Of a stretch of DNA of 47,488 nucleotides, positions 8,452-18,737 are shown one piece after another. Source of the DNA: SAR116 cluster bacterium AG-325-F22 (GTDB lineage: Bacteria; Pseudomonadota; Alphaproteobacteria; Puniceispirillales; Marisalimonadaceae); the NCBI GenBank assembly GCA_003282885.1, contig QBYJ01000009.1, positions 1-47,488 of the forward strand, in the 5' to 3' direction. Each line of letters starts with the position of its first letter. Position 1 is the stretch's first letter. Position numbers and translations under genes: made by a program. Under the pieces are notes generated by a model, which did not search any database, was not told the DNA's origin, and was given only the letters and a program-made list of their open reading frames with translations.

Positions 8452-9363
8452 ATGAATAAAGACAAAACATTCCTCAAAACTTTGCTGCTAGGATCATTTT
8501 TTGCTTCTTTATCCGCTATGTTAGGAGGATCCACATTTGTATTTACAAGATATGTGGTTGATAGCATAGATCCATTTACATTAAGTTTTTTGCGTTATGG
8601 TTTAACTGGTTTAATTCTATTTTTACTATCTATGTCAATTTATATGAAAAAGAAATTTTTCAAGACAGATTTAATTCCTATGAGTTTACTTGGTTTAGCT
8701 ATGATTACTCTTTTTCCAAATTTTATGGCTTTAGGTCTAGAACATACAACTGCTGCTAGAGCAGGATTACTTTATGCAACAATGCCTTTATGTACAATAA
8801 TTATTGCTTATTTTTTTAATATTGAAAAAATTACGATTAACAAATCTATAGCAGTTCTGCTTGCTATCGCAGGAGTATCATTTTGTATGTCAGAAAAAGT
8901 GGATGAGAACTTTGCCTCTACCTTAAAAGGCGACTTTCTAATGATGATTGGTGTTTTATCAGCGTCATACTTTACAGTATTTTCAGGTAAATATTTAAAG
9001 AAATATGGAAACATACCTGTAATGATCTATGTTATTTTAATTGGTACGATATTAAATTTTTTCATATCTATAATTTTTGGTAAATCAATTAAAAATCTTT
9101 TAGAAATTAATGAATTTGAAGTTGCAGCTTTATTGATATTAATTATACCTGGGGGAGTTCTAATGATGTATTGCTGGGGAAAAGCGCTTCAATTAATTTC
9201 ACCAACTCAAGCCGCGATATCCCTTGGATTTAATCCTTTATCAGCTATTTTACTTGGATCAATAATACTTAATGAAGAAATAACTTTTAAGCTAATTGTT
9301 GGGTTTGTCTCAATAGTAATAGCCATAATATTAGCAAATTGGAAACCAAAAAATATAGCTTAA
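8452..9363 (+). CDS. EamA/DMT-family transporter
   Basis: An integral membrane protein of about 303 residues with ten hydrophobic segments arranged as two EamA repeats. The first repeat has GGSTFVFTRYVVDSIDPFTLSFLRYG and TTAARAGLLYATMPLCT, and the second ends SPTQAAISLGFNPLSAILLGSIILNEEIT. Such proteins export amino acids, nucleosides or other metabolites from the inner membrane. Two starts are possible, 8419 and 8452. Neither has a clear Shine-Dalgarno; I prefer 8452 because it places the first membrane helix a few residues from the N-terminus. It diverges from the aldo/keto reductase and converges with gatB 10 bases away. The substrate is unknown. Confidence 0.88.
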   Translation: MNKDKTFLKTLLLGSFFASLSAMLGGSTFVFTRYVVDSIDPFTLSFLRYGLTGLILFLLSMSIYMKKKFFKTDLIPMSLLGLAMITLFPNFMALGLEHTTAARAGLLYATMPLCTIIIAYFFNIEKITINKSIAVLLAIAGVSFCMSEKVDENFASTLKGDFLMMIGVLSASYFTVFSGKYLKKYGNIPVMIYVILIGTILNFFISIIFGKSIKNLLEINEFEVAALLILIIPGGVLMMYCWGKALQLISPTQAAISLGFNPLSAILLGSIILNEEITFKLIVGFVSIVIAIILANWKPKNIA

Positions 9364-9373
9364 AAATAAATTA

Positions 9374-10843
9374 TTAAAGTTTTTCCTTAAGTAATTTGTT
9401 GACTATGCCTGGATTTGCTTTTCCTTGGGACAATTTCATAACCTGACCTACAAAGAAACCAAAAAGCTTATCCTTACCACCCAGATAATCTTTAACCTTA
9501 TCTTCATTCTCTGAAATAACTTTATCTATTAATTTTAAAATTTCTGTATCATCTGAAACTTGCTCAAGACCTTTTTCTTTAACGATATTTGATGGAGATT
9601 TTTTACTTTTCATCATTTCTGCAAATACATCTTTTGCTATTTTGCCAGAAATTGTGCCATCAGAAATTAAAGCAATTAATTGACCAAGTTTCTCAGGCGA
9701 AATAGGACTGTTGGATAATGATATATTTTCTTTTTTTAAGGCACCAAATAGCTCTGTAATCATCCAATTAGCTGTTAACTTTCCATCTTTACCGTTTGCA
9801 GCTTTTTGGTAAAAATCTACATAATCTTTTTCTTCAACTAAAATTGAGGCGTCATAAGGAGTTATGCCAAAATCGTTGACTAATCTTTTTTTGAGTAAAT
9901 CAGGAAGTTCAGGAAGTGTTTCTCTAATTTTTTGAACCCAACTATCACTAAATTCAAGAGGCAAAAGGTCTGGATCTGGAAAATATCTATAATCATGAGC
10001 ATCTTCTTTACTTCTCATAGATCTAGTTTCACCCGTAGAAGTGTCAAAAAGTCTAGTTTCTTGATTTATGTTACCACCTTCTTCTAGAATTTCTACTTGT
10101 CTTTCGGCTTCAGATTGAATTGCCTGAATTATAAATCTGACAGAGTTTAAATTTTTTATTTCACACCTTGTTCCAAACTCCTCACCTGATTTTCTTACTG
10201 AGACGTTACAGTCAGCTCTTAGTGAACCTTCTTCCATATTTCCATCACAGGCCCCCACATATCTCAAAATAGATCTAATTTTCTTGACATAAGCACCTGC
10301 TTCCTGAGGTGATCTAATATCAGGTTTGGATACAATTTCCATTAATGCAACACCTGTTCTATTTAAATCAATATAAGATTTACTAGGATGCTGATCGTGT
10401 AGAGATTTTCCTGCATCTTGTTCAAGATGTAAACGTTCTATCCCTATGATAGTTTGCAAACCGTCATCTAAATCAATTATAATTTCACCCTCTCCTACAA
10501 TTGGTTTCGTAAACTGACTTATCTGATACCCTTGTGGTAGATCAGCATAAAAGTAATTTTTTCTATCAAAAATCGAAACATTGTTAATTTTTGCATTAAG
10601 CGCTAATCCAGTTTTTACAGCCTGCTCAACACAAAACTCATTAATAACAGGTAGCATGCCTGGCATTGCCGCATCAACTAACGAAACGTTAGAATTCGCT
10701 TCTGCTCCAAAAGAAGCAGCCGCGCCAGAAAAAAGTTTGGATTTGCTTGAAATTTGTGCATGAATTTCAAGACCAATAACCATTTCCCAAATACCTGTCT
10801 CCCCATTTATTTGACCAGGCTTTAAATTAATGGATTCATTCAT
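9374..10843 (-). CDS. gatB: Aspartyl/glutamyl-tRNA amidotransferase subunit B
   Basis: GatB is the kinase and tRNA-binding subunit of the GatCAB complex, which converts Glu-tRNA(Gln) and/or Asp-tRNA(Asn) to the amides in the cytoplasm. The 489-residue length is normal. Clear signatures include [12 protein letters not shown] near the N-terminus, [28 protein letters not shown] and [13 protein letters not shown]. The C-terminal tail/YqeY-like domain ends [15 protein letters not shown]. The ATG overlaps the stop of gatA by 4 bases (ATGA), so the two are translationally coupled. The operon order is gatC-gatA-gatB. Confidence 0.98.
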   Translation of the reverse strand: MNESINLKPGQINGETGIWEMVIGLEIHAQISSKSKLFSGAAASFGAEANSNVSLVDAAMPGMLPVINEFCVEQAVKTGLALNAKINNVSIFDRKNYFYADLPQGYQISQFTKPIVGEGEIIIDLDDGLQTIIGIERLHLEQDAGKSLHDQHPSKSYIDLNRTGVALMEIVSKPDIRSPQEAGAYVKKIRSILRYVGACDGNMEEGSLRADCNVSVRKSGEEFGTRCEIKNLNSVRFIIQAIQSEAERQVEILEEGGNINQETRLFDTSTGETRSMRSKEDAHDYRYFPDPDLLPLEFSDSWVQKIRETLPELPDLLKKRLVNDFGITPYDASILVEEKDYVDFYQKAANGKDGKLTANWMITELFGALKKENISLSNSPISPEKLGQLIALISDGTISGKIAKDVFAEMMKSKKSPSNIVKEKGLEQVSDDTEILKLIDKVISENEDKVKDYLGGKDKLFGFFVGQVMKLSQGKANPGIVNKLLKEKL

Positions 10844-12303
10844 TTTGCAGCTCCATCGGCTATAAAATTAAATTCAGCACTTCTTTCTAAAACTCTAGCT
10901 GTACTTATTAAACCCGGTTCATCAAAGGAGTTTGCAATTAATTGTATGCCAATAGGTAAACCTGACTTATCTAAACCTACCGGCAAGGATATACCTGGCA
11001 AACCAGCCAAGCTCGCTGGTACAGTAAAAATATCATTTAAGTACATAGTTAAAGGGTCTTGTTTTTTACCTAATTCAAAAGAAGTTGTTGGTGTTGAAGG
11101 AGTTAAAATATAATCAACCTCTTCAAAAACATTGTCGAAATCTTCTTTTATTAATCTCCTAACTTTTTGAGCTTTAAGGTAATATGCATCATAGTATCCA
11201 GAGGATAGAACATATGTTCCAATCATTATTCTTCTTTTTACTTCATCACCAAAACCATTTCCGCGTGTAGTTTCATACATCTCATCTAGACTTGCAGCTT
11301 CATTTCTTTTTCCATACCTAACGCCATCATATCTGGCAAGATTACTGGAGGCTTCCGCAGGGGCTATTATATAATAAACAGGTAAAGCATACTTTGTATG
11401 AGGTAGAGAAACTGGGACAATCTCTGCACCAGAATCTTTTAACCAATTGATTGATTTTTCGTAGAACGAGACAATATCGTCTGAAATACCATCTTGAGTA
11501 TATTCTTTAGGTATGCCTATTTTTTTTCCTCTTATTCCTTTGTCTAGGTAATTCATCAAATCAGGCATTTCTAAATTAGCCGAGGTTGAATCTTTTTTGT
11601 CATGACCAGCCATAGAATTAAGCATAAGAGCAGCATCACTTACTGTCCTTGTAAGTGGTCCTGCTTGATCTAAAGAAGAAGAAAAAGCAACTATTCCCCA
11701 TCTTGAGCATCGACCATAAGTTGGTTTCAAGCCAGTGATACCACAAAATGCCGCTGGTTGTCGGATTGATCCACCTGTATCTGTACCGGTAGCAGCAAGT
11801 GCTGACCTTGCAGCTACTGCTGAAGCTGATCCACCTGACGATCCTCCTGGTGACATTTTTCTATTTTTTAGCCATGGGTTAACAACATTTCCTTTAGCAG
11901 CCGTTTCGTTACTAGATCCCATTGCAAATTCATCGCAAGATAATTTACCTAGCATAACTGCTCCATCATCCCAAAGATTTTGAGTAACAGTACTTTCATA
12001 AGTAGGGTAAAAGTTTTCAAGTATTTTTGAAGATGCAGTAGTTTTTACATCTTTAGTACAAAACATATCTTTCACACCGATGGGGAGACCCTCTAGTGGT
12101 CTTGCAGTTCCATTTTTAATATTTTTGTCTGATGCTTTAGCCATATCCATAGAACGATCTTTTAAGATTTCTAAATAAGCTCCTAAAGCTGATGTTTGTT
12201 CAATTGCTTCAAAGTAAGCATTGGTTAATTCTAATGAAGAAAATTCTTTGTTTTTAAGAGCAATAGACGCACTTAATAGATCAAATTTGAGTAAATCAGA
12301 CAT
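10840..12303 (-). CDS. gatA: Aspartyl/glutamyl-tRNA amidotransferase subunit A
   Basis: GatA is the glutaminase subunit of GatCAB, an amidase-signature enzyme of 487 residues. The Ser-cis-Ser-Lys triad is visible: Lys78 (LPIGVKDMF), the cis-Ser at 155/156 in PGGSSGGSA and the nucleophile Ser179 in [16 protein letters not shown]. The last residues are DGAAK followed by TGA, which overlaps the gatB ATG; this is good evidence that TGA is a normal stop here. The start codon overlaps the gatC stop by one base. Ammonia released here is channelled to GatB. Confidence 0.98.
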   Translation of the reverse strand: MSDLLKFDLLSASIALKNKEFSSLELTNAYFEAIEQTSALGAYLEILKDRSMDMAKASDKNIKNGTARPLEGLPIGVKDMFCTKDVKTTASSKILENFYPTYESTVTQNLWDDGAVMLGKLSCDEFAMGSSNETAAKGNVVNPWLKNRKMSPGGSSGGSASAVAARSALAATGTDTGGSIRQPAAFCGITGLKPTYGRCSRWGIVAFSSSLDQAGPLTRTVSDAALMLNSMAGHDKKDSTSANLEMPDLMNYLDKGIRGKKIGIPKEYTQDGISDDIVSFYEKSINWLKDSGAEIVPVSLPHTKYALPVYYIIAPAEASSNLARYDGVRYGKRNEAASLDEMYETTRGNGFGDEVKRRIMIGTYVLSSGYYDAYYLKAQKVRRLIKEDFDNVFEEVDYILTPSTPTTSFELGKKQDPLTMYLNDIFTVPASLAGLPGISLPVGLDKSGLPIGIQLIANSFDEPGLISTARVLERSAEFNFIADGAAK

Positions 12304-12605
12304 TATTCAATTACCTTTGGAACGACAAAAAATCCACTAGAACTTTCAGGAGCATTTTTTAAAACTAAATCTTCAATGTTTCCGTCTGTCACTTTATCGC
12401 TTCTCAGAGGTAACTTATGTCCTGTTACTGAAGCTAAAGGTTCTACGTCTGATGTATTAACTTCATCTAATTGTGCGACAAAACCAAGTATATTATTTAA
12501 ATCATTAGTAAGATTTTGTTTACTGGCTTCTGGAATATTTAAACGAGATAATCTAGCTATTTTATTTACAGTAGGTATATCAACGATTGATTCTTTATTG
12601 GACAT
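12303..12605 (-). CDS. gatC: Aspartyl/glutamyl-tRNA amidotransferase subunit C
   Basis: A 100-residue GatC, the small subunit that wraps around GatA and stabilises the complex. The N-terminal [12 protein letters not shown] and the central [25 protein letters not shown] are the family signature; the C-terminal part has [10 protein letters not shown] and [12 protein letters not shown]. An AAGGAT Shine-Dalgarno precedes the ATG. It is the first gene of the gatCAB operon and diverges from ruvX with a 60-base gap that must hold both promoters. Confidence 0.97.
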   Translation of the reverse strand: MSNKESIVDIPTVNKIARLSRLNIPEASKQNLTNDLNNILGFVAQLDEVNTSDVEPLASVTGHKLPLRSDKVTDGNIEDLVLKNAPESSSGFFVVPKVIE

Positions 12606-12665
12606 TTTTGATCCTTTATTTCACTGATAATTTTTAATTAATAAGGAAGTCTGTTAGCATCAATT

Positions 12666-13133
12666 ATGCCTATCTTCAAGCTTGATGAATTTTTGTTAAA
12701 TATTTTGCCAAAAAAAAGGCTTATTGGTATTGATCCAGGAACAAAAACACTTGGAATTGCAGTAAGTAATACTGATCTAACAGTTGCTTCACCAATTAAA
12801 ACAATTAAGCGAAAAAAACTTGAATCTGACATAAATGAACTATTGTCAATATTTAATCATTACGATATTGCAGGTTTAATTATAGGTTGGCCATTAAATA
12901 TGGATGGAAGTCTAGGGCCAAGATGTGATTCTGTTCGTGATTTCACAAAAAGTATATTGAGAGTTAAGGATTTACCAATTTTTTTTCAAGACGAAAGAAT
13001 GTCTACTATGGCAATTGAAAGACCAATGATCATGGGGGATATGACTAGGAAGAAAAGAAGTGTTAGAACAGATCAACTTGCTGCGTGTTGGATATTACAA
13101 ACTGCACTAGACGGATTACAAAAAAAGATGTAA
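12666..13133 (+). CDS. ruvX: RuvX/YqgF Holliday-junction-resolvase-like RNase H fold protein
   Basis: A 155-residue RuvX/YqgF protein with an RNase H-like fold; members act in pre-16S rRNA 5'-end processing and resemble junction resolvases. The start motif [17 protein letters not shown] supplies the first acidic residue, [21 protein letters not shown] is the second signature, and [14 protein letters not shown] plus [16 protein letters not shown] complete the active-site region. It leads the plus-strand unit ruvX-pyrB-pyrC'-plsY and diverges from gatC. The arrangement with gatCAB and pyrB is common in Alphaproteobacteria. Confidence 0.93.
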   Translation: MPIFKLDEFLLNILPKKRLIGIDPGTKTLGIAVSNTDLTVASPIKTIKRKKLESDINELLSIFNHYDIAGLIIGWPLNMDGSLGPRCDSVRDFTKSILRVKDLPIFFQDERMSTMAIERPMIMGDMTRKKRSVRTDQLAACWILQTALDGLQKKM

Positions 13134-13146
13134 TAAGATATTTTTA

Positions 13147-14130
13147 ATGAATAAATTAAAAAAAAATAAGAACGAAAGCTACTACTCCTCTCCTGTAAAA
13201 TTATCATCAAATCATCTATTAGCCATTGAAGGAATGGAAAAGTCTGAAATCCAGGATTTGATTGAAAGAGCTGATTATTTTGCAAATTTAGATAGACATA
13301 CTAATACAAAAGTACTTCAAGGTTACGTTGTACTTAATGTATTTTTTGAGAACTCAACTCGTACAAGAGTCTCATTTGAACTTGCTGCAAGAAGACTTGG
13401 TGCAGAAGTTATTAATATATCACTTATAAATTCATCTATTAAAAAGGGAGAAAGTTTGCTGGATACTGCAAGCACATTAAATGCTATGAGGCCAGATTTA
13501 TTAATAGTTAGACATCCTCACAGTGGTGCCCCGCTATTATTTGCAGATTATTTAAATTGCAGCATTATAAATGCTGGTGATGGTAGACACGAACATCCTA
13601 CACAAGCTTTATTAGACGCTCTAACCATAAAAAGAAGAGTAGGTTATCTAGAAGGATTAAAAATTAGTATTTGCGGGGATATAGCGAATAGTAGAGTGGC
13701 TAGATCAAATATACATTTATTGACAACAATGGGAGCAGAGGTAAGATGTGTTGCTCCTTCAACATTAATGCCCTCAAATTTACAAAATTTAGGTGTGAAG
13801 TGTTTTACTAACATGAAGATGGGTATAAAAGATGCTGATGTTGTTATGCTTTTACGTTTGCAAAATGAAAGAATGACAGGAACTGAAAATCCCTCTGAGA
13901 GAGAATATTTTAAGTTTTTTGGCCTTGATGAAGCAAAGCTCGCTCTAGCTAACCCGAATGCTGTTATTATGCACCCAGGTCCTATGAACCGGGGAGTGGA
14001 AATTGCATCTGCACTTGCTGATGATACAAATAGAAGTTTAATCAAGACTCAAGTTGAAATGGGCGTTGCAGTTAGAATGTCTATAATTGAAGCTTTAAAT
14101 CATACAAAAAATAAAGTGATGAAAAATTAA
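13147..14130 (+). CDS. pyrB: Aspartate carbamoyltransferase catalytic subunit
   Basis: PyrB condenses carbamoyl phosphate with aspartate in pyrimidine synthesis. The 327-residue protein has the carbamoyl-phosphate loop [12 protein letters not shown], the [10 protein letters not shown] motif, the swinging loop with RLQNER, and the C-terminal [12 protein letters not shown]. It follows ruvX by 13 bases and precedes the dihydroorotase-like gene by 2 bases. There is no regulatory pyrI nearby. That fits the class of PyrB that assembles with an inactive PyrC-like partner, described in Pseudomonas; that this applies here is an inference. Confidence 0.97.
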   Translation: MNKLKKNKNESYYSSPVKLSSNHLLAIEGMEKSEIQDLIERADYFANLDRHTNTKVLQGYVVLNVFFENSTRTRVSFELAARRLGAEVINISLINSSIKKGESLLDTASTLNAMRPDLLIVRHPHSGAPLLFADYLNCSIINAGDGRHEHPTQALLDALTIKRRVGYLEGLKISICGDIANSRVARSNIHLLTTMGAEVRCVAPSTLMPSNLQNLGVKCFTNMKMGIKDADVVMLLRLQNERMTGTENPSEREYFKFFGLDEAKLALANPNAVIMHPGPMNRGVEIASALADDTNRSLIKTQVEMGVAVRMSIIEALNHTKNKVMKN

Positions 14131-14132
14131 AA

Positions 14133-15458
14133 ATGACCTTTACAGTTTTAAAATCAATCAAAGTTTTAAATCCTAAGACATATTTTAATGATATCTCAGA
14201 TGTTGTCATTTGTAATAACAAAATTTTTTCAATTTGTAAGGATTTTAAAACTGAAGTTACACAACAAGATAGACAAATTAATATCTATGATTGTAATGGT
14301 TTGACTATGTCGCCTGGACTAATAGACATGCGAGTTAATATTGGAAAAACTGAAAATTTGATGGCTATTCAAAAAATTGCTGCTGAAAATGGTATTACTT
14401 CGATGGTAATCCTTCCAAATCAAACTCCTAAATTAAATAACCCGTCAATAATAGATCATATTAAAAGACAGTCTGAAAACCCTAACCTTACAAAAGTAAA
14501 TATCTATGGTGCTGCCACCAAAGACGATCACGGTTTAGAAATGAGTGAAATAGGTCTTATGTCAGAAATGGGGGCCATTGGTTTTACAAATGGAAATAAA
14601 AGTATAAAAAATAGTTTAGTTATGAGACGTTTAATGAGTTATGCAGCGATGATTAATCGTCCAATTATTCAACATGCAGAAGATGAGGACTTATCTGGCT
14701 TAAACAAAGCATCAACTACATTAATTAACGGTGAAATGAATGAAGGCGAAATTTCCACTCGTTTAGGATTAATTGGTATACCTTCATGTGCAGAAGTTAT
14801 TATAGTTGAGAGAGATATAAGATTGGCTAAATTAACAGGGGCTAGTTATCATGTTGCTCATATATCAACACGCGATTCAATCAATGTAATCAGAGAAGCG
14901 AAGAAAATAGGTCTTAAAGTTACATGTGATACTGCCCCACCTTATTTTGCTTTAAATGAAACTTCTTTATTAAGTTATAATACAGCGTTTAAATTGTCTC
15001 CTCCACTTAGAAAAGAAGATGATAGATTGGCAGTAATTGAAGGCATTCAAGATGGAACAATTGATGCCATTGCTTCCGATCATAGAGCTCGATCAAAAGA
15101 TACAAAAGCACAACCTTTTTCAGCTGCGTCCGTTGGAGCATCTGGAATAGAAACTTTATTTTTGATGACGCTAGAGTTAGTACATAAAAAAATTATAGAC
15201 TTAAATAAAGCAATTTCATTACTAACTATTAATCCAGCGAATGTACTCAAAATGAAAAAACCAAGTTTAGAAAAAAACGAACTTGCTGATTTTATAATTT
15301 TTGATGAGAATTATCCTGATGTTATAAATCAAAATATTTTAAAAACTAGTCCTACACCTTTTGATCGTAGAAAAATAAAAGGAAAAATTCTGGGCACATT
15401 TATAAATGGTCAAGTAGCACATATAAACCAAATACTTAAAGATAAAATTATAAAATGA
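14133..15458 (+). CDS. Dihydroorotase-like protein (PyrC'/PyrX type), apparently non-catalytic
   Basis: A 441-residue amidohydrolase-fold protein related to type I dihydroorotase. The zinc-binding HxH of active enzymes should follow PGLID, but here the sequence is PGLIDMRVNIG, with Arg and Asn in the two His places. Other parts of the active site persist: IIQHAED, YHVAHIST and ASDHRARSKDTK. The same pattern (DMRV replacing the HxH) is, as I recall, usual for the copy next to pyrB in Alphaproteobacteria. In Pseudomonas the equivalent PyrC' is inactive and needed to assemble PyrB. A separate active dihydroorotase should therefore exist elsewhere in the genome. The gene lies 2 bases after pyrB and overlaps plsY by 4 bases. 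Confidence 0.9.
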   Translation: MTFTVLKSIKVLNPKTYFNDISDVVICNNKIFSICKDFKTEVTQQDRQINIYDCNGLTMSPGLIDMRVNIGKTENLMAIQKIAAENGITSMVILPNQTPKLNNPSIIDHIKRQSENPNLTKVNIYGAATKDDHGLEMSEIGLMSEMGAIGFTNGNKSIKNSLVMRRLMSYAAMINRPIIQHAEDEDLSGLNKASTTLINGEMNEGEISTRLGLIGIPSCAEVIIVERDIRLAKLTGASYHVAHISTRDSINVIREAKKIGLKVTCDTAPPYFALNETSLLSYNTAFKLSPPLRKEDDRLAVIEGIQDGTIDAIASDHRARSKDTKAQPFSAASVGASGIETLFLMTLELVHKKIIDLNKAISLLTINPANVLKMKKPSLEKNELADFIIFDENYPDVINQNILKTSPTPFDRRKIKGKILGTFINGQVAHINQILKDKIIK

Positions 15459-16081
15459 TTTTTGATCATAGTCATTTACTTTTTTTAATTGTTTTCCTAT
15501 TTGGATATTTTATGGGATCAATACCATTTGGTTTATTACTTTCTAAACTATCTGGTTTGGGTGATATAAGAAACATTGGAAGTGGAAATATTGGTGCCAC
15601 AAATGTATTAAGAACTGGAAATAAAAAAATAGCACTTTTGACTCTAATCCTAGACGGTACAAAAGGTGGGCTTGCCATCTATGTTGTAAGTATTGCTCCA
15701 AGTTTTATAGAATTTCATTTCACTAACAATATTAATCTTTTTCAATCTTTAGTTGCTGTATCTGCTGTAATTGGACATTGTTTCCCAATATGGTTAAATT
15801 TTAAAGGTGGTAAAGGTGTTGCAACTGGTTTTGGCGCAATAATCTTTCTTAATATGTATGTTGGAGTGATAGCAATTTTGATATGGTTGTCAATTGCAAA
15901 ATTATTTAGAATAAGCTCTTTGTCAGCATTGATTTCATATTTATTTATTCCAATTTTAATGTTTTTCTTCACTTCTGAAAAATCATTTTTTATTGCTTCT
16001 ATTTTGATTTCACTAATTTGTTACTTACTACATAGAGAAAATATAAAGAGATTACTAAATGGATCAGAAGCTAAAATATAA
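15455..16081 (+). CDS. plsY: Acyl-phosphate:glycerol-3-phosphate acyltransferase PlsY
   Basis: PlsY transfers the acyl group from acyl phosphate to glycerol 3-phosphate, the first step of phospholipid synthesis in the inner membrane. The 208-residue protein has the expected multi-pass profile. The three conserved loops are visible: GSIPFGLLLSKLSG with IRNIGSGNIGATNVLR, HCFPIWLNFKGGKGVATGFG, and the late basic HRENIKRLLNGSE. Its ATG overlaps the TGA of the preceding dihydroorotase-like gene. The neighbour dprA, which often separates plsY from topA in Alphaproteobacteria, is absent: 90 A+T-rich bases lie between plsY and topA. Confidence 0.96.
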   Translation: MIFDHSHLLFLIVFLFGYFMGSIPFGLLLSKLSGLGDIRNIGSGNIGATNVLRTGNKKIALLTLILDGTKGGLAIYVVSIAPSFIEFHFTNNINLFQSLVAVSAVIGHCFPIWLNFKGGKGVATGFGAIIFLNMYVGVIAILIWLSIAKLFRISSLSALISYLFIPILMFFFTSEKSFFIASILISLICYLLHRENIKRLLNGSEAKI

Positions 16082-16171
16082 AAACATAATTATTGTTATT
16101 TTGTAAAAGTAGTGTTATCTGCACTTAAATAATATAATTTAGAATTTTAATATATTTAAGGCTAAAAACAA

Positions 16172-18685
16172 ATGAAGTTAGTAATAGTTGAATCTCCAGC
16201 AAAAGCTCAAACTATTAATAAATATCTTGGAAATGACTATAAGGTAATTGCATCTGTTGGCCACATAAGAGATTTACCATCTAAGGATGGAGCAGTTCTT
16301 CCTGACGATAATTTTAAAATGTCATGGGAAATGCATAAAGATAAAGAAAAAGTTGTTAAAGAAATTATTGGGGAGTTAAAATCCGCTGATAGATTGATTT
16401 TAGCTACAGATCCTGACAGAGAAGGAGAAGCTATTAGTTGGCATTTAAAAGAAATTTTAGATTCAAAAAAAACTATTTTGGATAAACCAGTTGAAAGAGT
16501 TGTTTTTAATGAGATAACAAAAAATGCTGTTTTAGACGCAATGAAAAAACCAAGAAAAATTAATTCAGAGTTGGTTGAAGCCTATTTGGCAAGGAGAGCT
16601 TTAGATCATTTAATTGGCTTTTCAATTTCTCCAATATTATGGAGAAAGCTTCCAGGCTCAAAATCTGCAGGCCGAGTTCAATCCGTTGCATTGAAACTTA
16701 TCTGTGAGAGAGAAATTGAGATTGAAAAGTTTAATATTGAAGAATATTGGTCGATATCTTCGATTTTTTTAAACAGTAATAATGAAAATTTCATAGCAAG
16801 GCTGATTATACTTAATAGTAAAAAATTAGCCAAAATGGATATTAAAAATGAAGACGAAGCTAATAAAGCTTTAGATAAAGTTAGAAAATCTTCATTTAAT
16901 ATAACTAAAATTGTTAGTAAACGAGTTAAACGGAATCCTTTAGCACCTTTCACTACTTCGACACTTCAGCAAGAAGCTTCAAACAAATTAGGTTTTGGTG
17001 CGTCAAGAACAATGAGAATAGCCCAAAAATTATATGAAGGTGTAAATATTGGGAGTGAAACGACTGGTTTAATAACTTATATGAGAACAGATGGTGTCCA
17101 ATTAAGTTCTCAGGCTATTGAGGAATTACGAGAAGAAATAATAAACCGTCATGGTAAAGATTATATTCCTCAAATACCAAGAGTATATAAATCTAAAGCG
17201 GCTAATACCCAAGAAGCTCATGAAGCAATTAGGCCAACATCCATTTCACGTGATCCAGAGGATATGTCGCAATACTTAGATACAGAACAATTAAAACTTT
17301 ATGAATTGATTTGGAAAAGAACTATTTCAAGTCAAATGCAGTCAGCTGAGCTAGATGAAACTTCAGCTGATATTTCAAATAAAGATATGAGTATTGTTTT
17401 TCGAGCAAATGGATCACAAGTATCTTTCCCAGGTTTTTTTATTTATCGGGATAGAGAAGATGATAAAATATTACCAAAATTAGTAGAAAATAATAAAGTT
17501 GATCTACAAAAGGCTGATGGAGAACAACATTTCACACAACCTCCTCCTAGATATACAGATGCAAGCCTTATAAAAAAAATGGAAGAGTTAGGTATTGGAA
17601 GACCTTCTACATACGCATCTATCCTACAAGTTCTTATAAATAGAAGTTATGTTGAAAAAGAAAAAGGTAAACATTTACCTCAAGAACGAGGAAGAATTCT
17701 CACTGCCTTTTTAAATAATTTCTTTGGACAATATATAGAATATGATTTTACCGCTGATTTAGAAAAAAAGTTAGATAAAGTGTCAGATGGAAAATTAAAT
17801 TACAAAAAATTGTTAGAAGAGTTTTGGGATGGATTTAAGCCACATTTAAATAAAATGTCGGACTTAGAAAGAGATAAAATTCTTGAGGCTCTTGAAGACG
17901 AACTATCAGATTTATTTTTTCCTAACGAAGATTTAAATAATGATGGCCAACCAAACAAAAAATGTCCTACTTGCTCTAATGGAAAATTAGGTTTAGAGCT
18001 TGGAAAATATGGCGCTTTTATTGGATGTTCAAATTATCCTGAATGTAAATTCACTAAACAAATTGCTAGTAATCAAAGCACAGAAGAGAATGATGCAAAC
18101 AATACTTTTATGCCAGAAAATGACGGTGTATTAGGTGTTGATCCTGAAAGTGGTCTAAACGCCATAATCAAAAAAGGTCCCTATGGTATTTATCTTCAAT
18201 TAGGTGAAGAGAAAAAACCAAAAAGAACTAGTATTCCTAAATTGGTAGACGCCCAAGGAATTGATCTTCAAAAAGCTCTTGCATTCCTTTCTTTACCAAG
18301 AATAATAGGTAAACATCCAGAAACAGGTAAAGATATCTCTGCAGGAATTGGGAGATATGGGCCCTATTTGAAATATGATATAAATTTCATAAGTATACCG
18401 GCTGATGAAACTGTAATAAATATTGGTTTAAATCATGCTGTAGTTTTGATAGGTGAAAACAGTGACAAACTAGGAAAAGTTTTAGGTGACCATCCAGACG
18501 GTAACGGTAAAGTAATAGCAAAATCAGGAAGATTTGGACCATATGTTGAATATAATAAAATTAGGGCTACTTTGCCAAAATCTGTATCTCTCGAAGAGAT
18601 TAAACTTGAACAAGCAATAGAATTAATAATTGCTAAAGCAGCAAAACCTCCTAGACCAAAAAAGAAGCTCACTAAGAAAAAATAA
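16172..18685 (+). CDS. topA: DNA topoisomerase I
   Basis: Type IA topoisomerase that relaxes negative supercoils. Of the 837 residues, 1-145 form the Toprim domain (LVIVESPAKAQTINKYLG, GHIRDLP, ATDPDREGEAISWH). The active-site Tyr303 lies in TGLITYMRTDG. Around residues 590-630 one C4 zinc finger is visible (CPTCSNGKLGLELGKYGAFIGC, then CKF). The C-terminal part carries two or three Topo-C-repeat-like stretches (IKKGPYGIYLQLGEE, GIGRYGPYLKY, KSGRFGPYVEY), and the protein ends in a Lys-rich tail. Organisation and length match alphaproteobacterial TopA. It is followed by rnr 52 bases later. Confidence 0.98.
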   Translation: MKLVIVESPAKAQTINKYLGNDYKVIASVGHIRDLPSKDGAVLPDDNFKMSWEMHKDKEKVVKEIIGELKSADRLILATDPDREGEAISWHLKEILDSKKTILDKPVERVVFNEITKNAVLDAMKKPRKINSELVEAYLARRALDHLIGFSISPILWRKLPGSKSAGRVQSVALKLICEREIEIEKFNIEEYWSISSIFLNSNNENFIARLIILNSKKLAKMDIKNEDEANKALDKVRKSSFNITKIVSKRVKRNPLAPFTTSTLQQEASNKLGFGASRTMRIAQKLYEGVNIGSETTGLITYMRTDGVQLSSQAIEELREEIINRHGKDYIPQIPRVYKSKAANTQEAHEAIRPTSISRDPEDMSQYLDTEQLKLYELIWKRTISSQMQSAELDETSADISNKDMSIVFRANGSQVSFPGFFIYRDREDDKILPKLVENNKVDLQKADGEQHFTQPPPRYTDASLIKKMEELGIGRPSTYASILQVLINRSYVEKEKGKHLPQERGRILTAFLNNFFGQYIEYDFTADLEKKLDKVSDGKLNYKKLLEEFWDGFKPHLNKMSDLERDKILEALEDELSDLFFPNEDLNNDGQPNKKCPTCSNGKLGLELGKYGAFIGCSNYPECKFTKQIASNQSTEENDANNTFMPENDGVLGVDPESGLNAIIKKGPYGIYLQLGEEKKPKRTSIPKLVDAQGIDLQKALAFLSLPRIIGKHPETGKDISAGIGRYGPYLKYDINFISIPADETVINIGLNHAVVLIGENSDKLGKVLGDHPDGNGKVIAKSGRFGPYVEYNKIRATLPKSVSLEEIKLEQAIELIIAKAAKPPRPKKKLTKKK

Positions 18686-18737
18686 TGTTAAATTTTGGTA
18701 ATTTTTTTAATAATGATCATAAAGATATATTAATAGC

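Noticed and set aside
1-9363. Mobile element or genomic island boundary around the accessory genes
   Set aside because: No integrase, transposase, tRNA target or flanking repeat is visible; base composition looks like the rest of the window.
13644-14045. 133-codon open frame opposite pyrB
   Set aside because: Complete overlap with a well-supported pyrB; no recognisable domain or Shine-Dalgarno.
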